This document shows positions 32,495 to 35,238 of a DNA stretch of 35,238 bases, one piece after another (the first letter of the stretch is position 1; every line of letters begins with the position of its first letter). The position numbers and the translations under genes are program-made. The stretch spans positions 1 to 35,238 of the forward strand of contig SVSG01000023.1 in the NCBI GenBank assembly GCA_015064415.1, written 5' to 3'. The DNA is from Oscillospiraceae bacterium. Lineage in GTDB: Bacteria > Bacillota > Clostridia > Oscillospirales > CAG-272. The notes beneath the pieces were generated by a model that searched no databases, was not told the DNA's origin, and saw only the letters and a list, made by a program, of their open reading frames with translations.

Positions 32495-34063
32495 ATGAAG
32501 ATCGCAGTACTGTTCGGTAGCTTTAACCCCATGACGAATGCACACCTTGCCGCCATGAAGGAGGCGGTTGCGCACCTTGGTGCCGACCGCGGGCTTTTCG
32601 TTGCCACCAACGGAAAGTACCTGAAGAAAAAAACGGTCAAGCATGACGATGCCTTTTACCTGAGCGAGGAGGAGCGCAAGGAGATCATCGAAAAGGCCTG
32701 CGAGGGCGAGGAGAAGCTCGCCTTCTGGGGCTTCGAGATGGGCGGCATCAGCCCCAAGCGCTACAAGACCCTTTCGAAGATCCAAAAGGAATACCCCGAC
32801 GCCGAGCTCTACGAGATCCAGGGCGCGGACAAGGTGCGCAGCATCCCGAGATTCGGGGACGGGGAGGAATACGTCAGCCACGTCCGCTTTGCCGTGTTTG
32901 CAAGGGGCGGGATCGACCTTGCGGCACTGCTGAATACCGATCCCCTGCTCTGCCGCTACAAGGACAGATTCCACCTCCTGCCTGCGCTGAGCGGCTCGGC
33001 CGAGATCAGCTCCACCGAGGTGCGCCGCCGCTTTTACGCGGGTGAGAGCTACACCGACGTCGTGCCGCAGGCCACCGCCACGGTGATGGCAAGATATTCC
33101 CCTGCGGACTTCACCCCCACCTTTGCGGAGCGCATGGCCGTGATGATGAAGGACGGGCGCTTTGGCCCGCACAACGCGCGCAAGGAGGTCTACGCTCTCA
33201 ACACCAAGCTGTTCAACGCCTGGAAGACGGGAAACGCCGAGATCGAGCTTGGCGACTATCACGCCTTTCTTGACGGCACAAAGCTGTACGAGCGCAGCTT
33301 CGACATAAGCGACAAGGGCACGGTGTACCCCGACGTACAGACGGGATGCCTCAATATCGACTGCATTGAGCTTGCCGAAAAGCTGCTTGCGAAGGGCTAT
33401 GATCCCGCCATTCTCAATCTGGCCTCGGCCAAAAAGCCGGGCGGCGGGTACCGTGACGGCATGGGCGCACAGGAGGAGTCGCTTTGCTACGCCTCCACGC
33501 TCAGTCTGTCGCTGTATCAGTACAGCGACCCCAAATACATCAACATCCGCGAAAGCGGCGTGCCCGTCAAAAAGACCGGCTATCCGCTGGACATCAATTT
33601 CGGCGGGGTCTACACGCCGAACGTCACCTTCTTCCGCAACAACGCGGCAAGCTTCTACACCCTGCGGGAGCGCAGCTTTTGCTGTGACGTCATCACCGTG
33701 GCGGCCCTCTCTTTCAACGGGAGATCACATTACGCCGAGCTGGACGAGCTCTCCTTTCGCTCCGAGACGGGTGGCTTTACCCCTGCGGGCGAGGAGATCA
33801 TGAAGAACAAGATCCGCACCATCTTCCGCATGGGCGTGGAGCACGGCAAGGACGCGCTTGTTCTGGGGGCCTTCGGTTGCGGCGCATACCGTCTGCCCGC
33901 GCCCGAGGTGGCCAAGCTTTTCCGCGTGGTGATGGAGGAGCCCGAGTTTAAAAACAAATTCCGCCTTATCGTATTTGCCATTCTGGAAAAAGCGGGCGGG
34001 CCCCAAGGCCCCGAAGGCAAGTTTGTCGCCTTTTACCGCGAGTTTGGCACGTATCAGGCCTGA
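32495..34063 (+). CDS. NadD-like adenylyltransferase fused to a PARG-type macrodomain
   Basis: The 522-residue protein combines two modules. Residues 1 to about 205 are a nucleotidylyltransferase: GSFNPMTNAHLAAM (T/HxxH motif) and SAEISSTEVRRRF (ISSTxxR), as in nicotinate/nicotinamide mononucleotide adenylyltransferases. Residues about 215-522 are a TIGR02452-type poly(ADP-ribose) glycohydrolase domain: NLASAKKPGGGYRDGMG followed by AQEESL, i.e. GGG at 316-318 and catalytic E327/E328 in the GGG-X7-QEE signature, and later GAFGCGAYR. The fusion ties making NAD-like dinucleotides to removing ADP-ribose, suggesting NAD salvage or ADP-ribose recycling. The start is behind GAGGAGAAAGGA. Confidence 0.88.
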   Translation: MKIAVLFGSFNPMTNAHLAAMKEAVAHLGADRGLFVATNGKYLKKKTVKHDDAFYLSEEERKEIIEKACEGEEKLAFWGFEMGGISPKRYKTLSKIQKEYPDAELYEIQGADKVRSIPRFGDGEEYVSHVRFAVFARGGIDLAALLNTDPLLCRYKDRFHLLPALSGSAEISSTEVRRRFYAGESYTDVVPQATATVMARYSPADFTPTFAERMAVMMKDGRFGPHNARKEVYALNTKLFNAWKTGNAEIELGDYHAFLDGTKLYERSFDISDKGTVYPDVQTGCLNIDCIELAEKLLAKGYDPAILNLASAKKPGGGYRDGMGAQEESLCYASTLSLSLYQYSDPKYINIRESGVPVKKTGYPLDINFGGVYTPNVTFFRNNAASFYTLRERSFCCDVITVAALSFNGRSHYAELDELSFRSETGGFTPAGEEIMKNKIRTIFRMGVEHGKDALVLGAFGCGAYRLPAPEVAKLFRVVMEEPEFKNKFRLIVFAILEKAGGPQGPEGKFVAFYREFGTYQA

Positions 34064-34096
34064 CCGTCCCCCGATTTTGGACACCGTCAAAGAGCT

Positions 34097-34594
34097 ATGA
34101 AGGAAAGCTTATTTCATACTTTGGACCAACTTCTCGCCGTCAACAAGGGCGGCGAGAAGAAAAATTTGCTGATCGCAGGTAAGGATTTTGCAACCCTGGA
34201 CGGCGCGCTGTATTTTCTGCGCAGGTGGATCGTGGAAAAGCACTTTCACCTGCTGGAGCTTGACGAGGCATGCTATGACTGGCACCCCGAGGTATCCTCC
34301 CGCGACTTGTTCGAGCGTCTGAGCGTGCCGAACACCGTCCTGCTGGTAAAAAACTACGCCACGCTGCAATGGAGCGCACTCACAGAGGACACGCCGCACA
34401 ACTTTTTACGCGACGCGGCACTGCACCGCCACTACGGGTGCGGCAACGATTGGTGCCCCACCGACGAGCTGCCGCATCTGCTTTTCGTGGTGGCGTTGAA
34501 CGATTATCAGACCATGTACTGGGATGCGCGCGAGGCTTCCGCCTTCGCCACCTATCGCGTGCCGCGCGATCCCGCACGCTTCGACAAAAAATAA
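34097..34594 (+). CDS. Unknown protein, possible degenerate AAA-like domain
   Basis: The 165-residue soluble protein starts MKESLFHTLDQLL and contains LLIAGKDFATLDGALYFLRRW, a hydrophobic strand with LLELDEA (Walker-B-like) and LLFVVALNDYQ (sensor-1-like), but no Walker A motif. This weakly recalls an ATPase lacking its P-loop, though I cannot assign a family. Only a poor Shine-Dalgarno (AAAGAG) precedes the ATG, 33 bases after the PARG fusion, so it may depend on translation of that gene. It ends directly at a truncated DUF1810 remnant, so its own 3' end may also be rearranged. Confidence 0.5.
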   Translation: MKESLFHTLDQLLAVNKGGEKKNLLIAGKDFATLDGALYFLRRWIVEKHFHLLELDEACYDWHPEVSSRDLFERLSVPNTVLLVKNYATLQWSALTEDTPHNFLRDAALHRHYGCGNDWCPTDELPHLLFVVALNDYQTMYWDAREASAFATYRVPRDPARFDKK

Positions 34595-34787
34595 AAAGGA
34601 GGCACTGCTTTTACACAAGGACAAAAGCGCGCGGCAGATCTTCGGCGATATCGACGGGCTCAAGCTGAGATCCTCCATGACGCTTTTTGCCCTGCAAAGC
34701 CCGCCGAACTCGGTCTTTCACCAAGTACTTGACGCCTTTTTCGACGGCGAAAAGGACGCGGTGACGCTAAGCATGCTGCAGCTGTAA
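34593..34787 (+). pseudogene. 5'-truncated DUF1810-family gene
   Basis: In one frame the sequence reads KEALLLHKDKSARQIFGD then GLKLRSSMTLFA, PPNSVFHQVLDAFFDG and a final SMLQL before TAA at 34785. This is the C-terminal half of a DUF1810 protein; the N-terminal half (with its usual RFxxAQ and HWMWYIFPQ segments) is missing. No ATG, GTG or TTG lies behind the AGGAGG at 34597-34602, so it is not translated as a full protein. The upstream breakpoint falls at the stop codon of the preceding gene, which implies a deletion joined the two. Confidence 0.75.
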
Positions 34788-34858
34788 TTCAGCAAACGAA
34801 AAAACCGATACGGGATTGGCGTGATACTCTTAACGGAGAATTCGTAAGCACAAAATTT

Positions 34859-34890
34859 CGGCAGAGAACTTGTTTTCTCTGCCGATTTTT
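34859..34890 (+). terminator. Terminator after the PARG/DUF1810 region
   Basis: CGGCAGAGAA (34859-34868), CTTGTT, TTCTCTGCCG (34875-34884), then ATTTTT. It is followed within a few bases by a -10 element. Confidence 0.85.
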
Positions 34891-34898
34891 GGTATAAT
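34870..34898 (+). promoter_or_regulatory. Candidate sigma-A promoter overlapping a terminator
   Basis: TTGTTT (34870-34875), 17 bases, TATAAT (34893-34898). The -35 is in the loop and arm of the terminator hairpin. It points into the palindromic repeat, and no gene starts for another 239 bases. Confidence 0.5.
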
Positions 34899-34910
34899 GA
34901 GGCTAACGAA

Positions 34911-35046
34911 AAGCCTCCCTCCGAGAGGGAGGGGGACCGCGTTAGCGGTGGAAGGAGCCTGCGTGACTTTAGGTTTGTACTAACTTCATTGTAACGCACT
35001 CTCCCTCAGTCAGCTTCGCTGACAGCTCCCTCCCGGAGGGAGCCTT
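34911..35046. repeat. MITE-like palindromic element (CTCCCTCC family)
   Basis: Each end carries a hairpin CCTCCCTCC-n-n-GAGGGAGG (34914-34932) or the inverse CTCCCTCCCGGAGGGAG (35026-35042), and next to it a second hairpin CCGCGTTAGCGG (34937-34948) or GTCAGCTTCGCTGAC (35009-35023). The ends are inverse of each other, giving terminal inverted repeats around a 50-base centre without coding capacity. Such elements are widespread in gut Clostridia. No target-site duplication could be fixed by eye. Confidence 0.7.
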
Positions 35047-35086
35047 AGGATATGTGCAACCATAGGGGTATGGGTTTTGCCCTGTG

Positions 35087-35103
35087 CCTTTGTAATACAA
35101 AGG
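35087..35103. promoter_or_regulatory. 17-base palindrome upstream of the last gene
   Basis: CCTTTGT, AAT, ACAAAGG: perfect 7-base arms, about 34 bases upstream of the start codon at 35137. It could be an operator. A -10-like GATAAAAT follows at 35113. Confidence 0.5.
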
Positions 35104-35136
35104 CGAAACTTGCGATAAAATGAAGGGAGGATATTT

Positions 35137-35238
35137 ATGAAAGAGGACACAAAACATCAGCTGTTGATATCTATTTTATTTTTTGCTTTTTCCTTGGCAT
35201 TTATATTCTTATTCATTATTAGCATCAATGACTATAAT
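35137..35238 (+). CDS. N-terminal part of a membrane protein, cut by the window edge
   Basis: The first 34 codons are open to the edge: MKEDTKHQLL followed by a long hydrophobic run of about 20 residues (ISILFFAFSLAFIFLFII), i.e. a signal anchor or first membrane segment. GGGAGG lies 7 bases from ATG. Composition is much more AT-rich than the rest of the window. The family cannot be told from this part. Confidence 0.7.
   Translation, partial: MKEDTKHQLLISILFFAFSLAFIFLFIISINDYN

Overview
The window looks like chromosomal DNA of an uncultured, GC-rich, gut-type Clostridia bacterium (Bacillota, possibly Oscillospirales-like). The evidence is a SpoVT-type sporulation regulator, strong AGGAGG-type ribosome binding sites, canonical sigma-A promoters (TTGACT/N17/TATAAT), short U-tract terminators between most units, and ROK kinases and amino-sugar genes of Clostridial type. 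No tRNA, rRNA, CRISPR array, transposase, integrase or phage gene was seen. The taxonomic call is an inference from gene content.

Left part (1-9103, all +): the tail of a gene cut by the window edge, then a tightly packed run of a cytosolic glycerophosphodiester phosphodiesterase (GDPD), a nitrilase-GDPD fusion, a DUF3267 membrane zincin, a neutral-ceramidase-like hydrolase, a tandem-TIR protein, a helical/TPR-like protein, a class-I glutamine-amidotransferase-like (PuuD-type) hydrolase, a membrane-anchored third GDPD and a GNAT acetyltransferase. The theme is hydrolysis of phosphodiesters, amides and lipids, with an unexplained TIR/TPR pair in the middle.

9104-16608 (+): after a terminator and promoter comes a glycan/amide unit: a GH78 alpha-L-rhamnosidase, an EamA-type exporter, a GH39-like glycosidase and two tandem M20D amidohydrolase paralogs that also share their upstream sequence. 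16609-17474 is a lower-GC gap holding a broken XRE regulator, followed by a small lipoprotein gene.

18010-23543: an amino-sugar/sugar-kinase block. nagA and a ROK-like protein run leftward, divergent from a ROK glucokinase, across a control region with two extended -10 promoters and a palindrome between them. A PHP-domain phosphoesterase with a discoidin-like tail follows. 23611-24943 is a divergent XRE regulator / DUF4234 membrane protein pair with overlapping inverted repeats at the promoter.

25037-31399: YhcH/YiaL-family protein overlapping an APH(3')-like kinase; a DUF1836 regulator with an 11-residue charged repeat tail; a type III pantothenate kinase homologue with two altered active-site motifs; an ECF transporter S component; glmS; and spoVT (opposite strand).

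31481-35238: a frameshifted unknown gene, then a fusion of a NadD-like adenylyltransferase with a PARG-type macrodomain, an unknown protein, a 5'-truncated DUF1810 remnant, a palindromic MITE-like repeat and the start of a membrane protein cut by the window edge. The strongest candidates for new biology are the adenylyltransferase-PARG fusion, the tandem-TIR/TPR pair and the altered pantothenate kinase next to the ECF S component.
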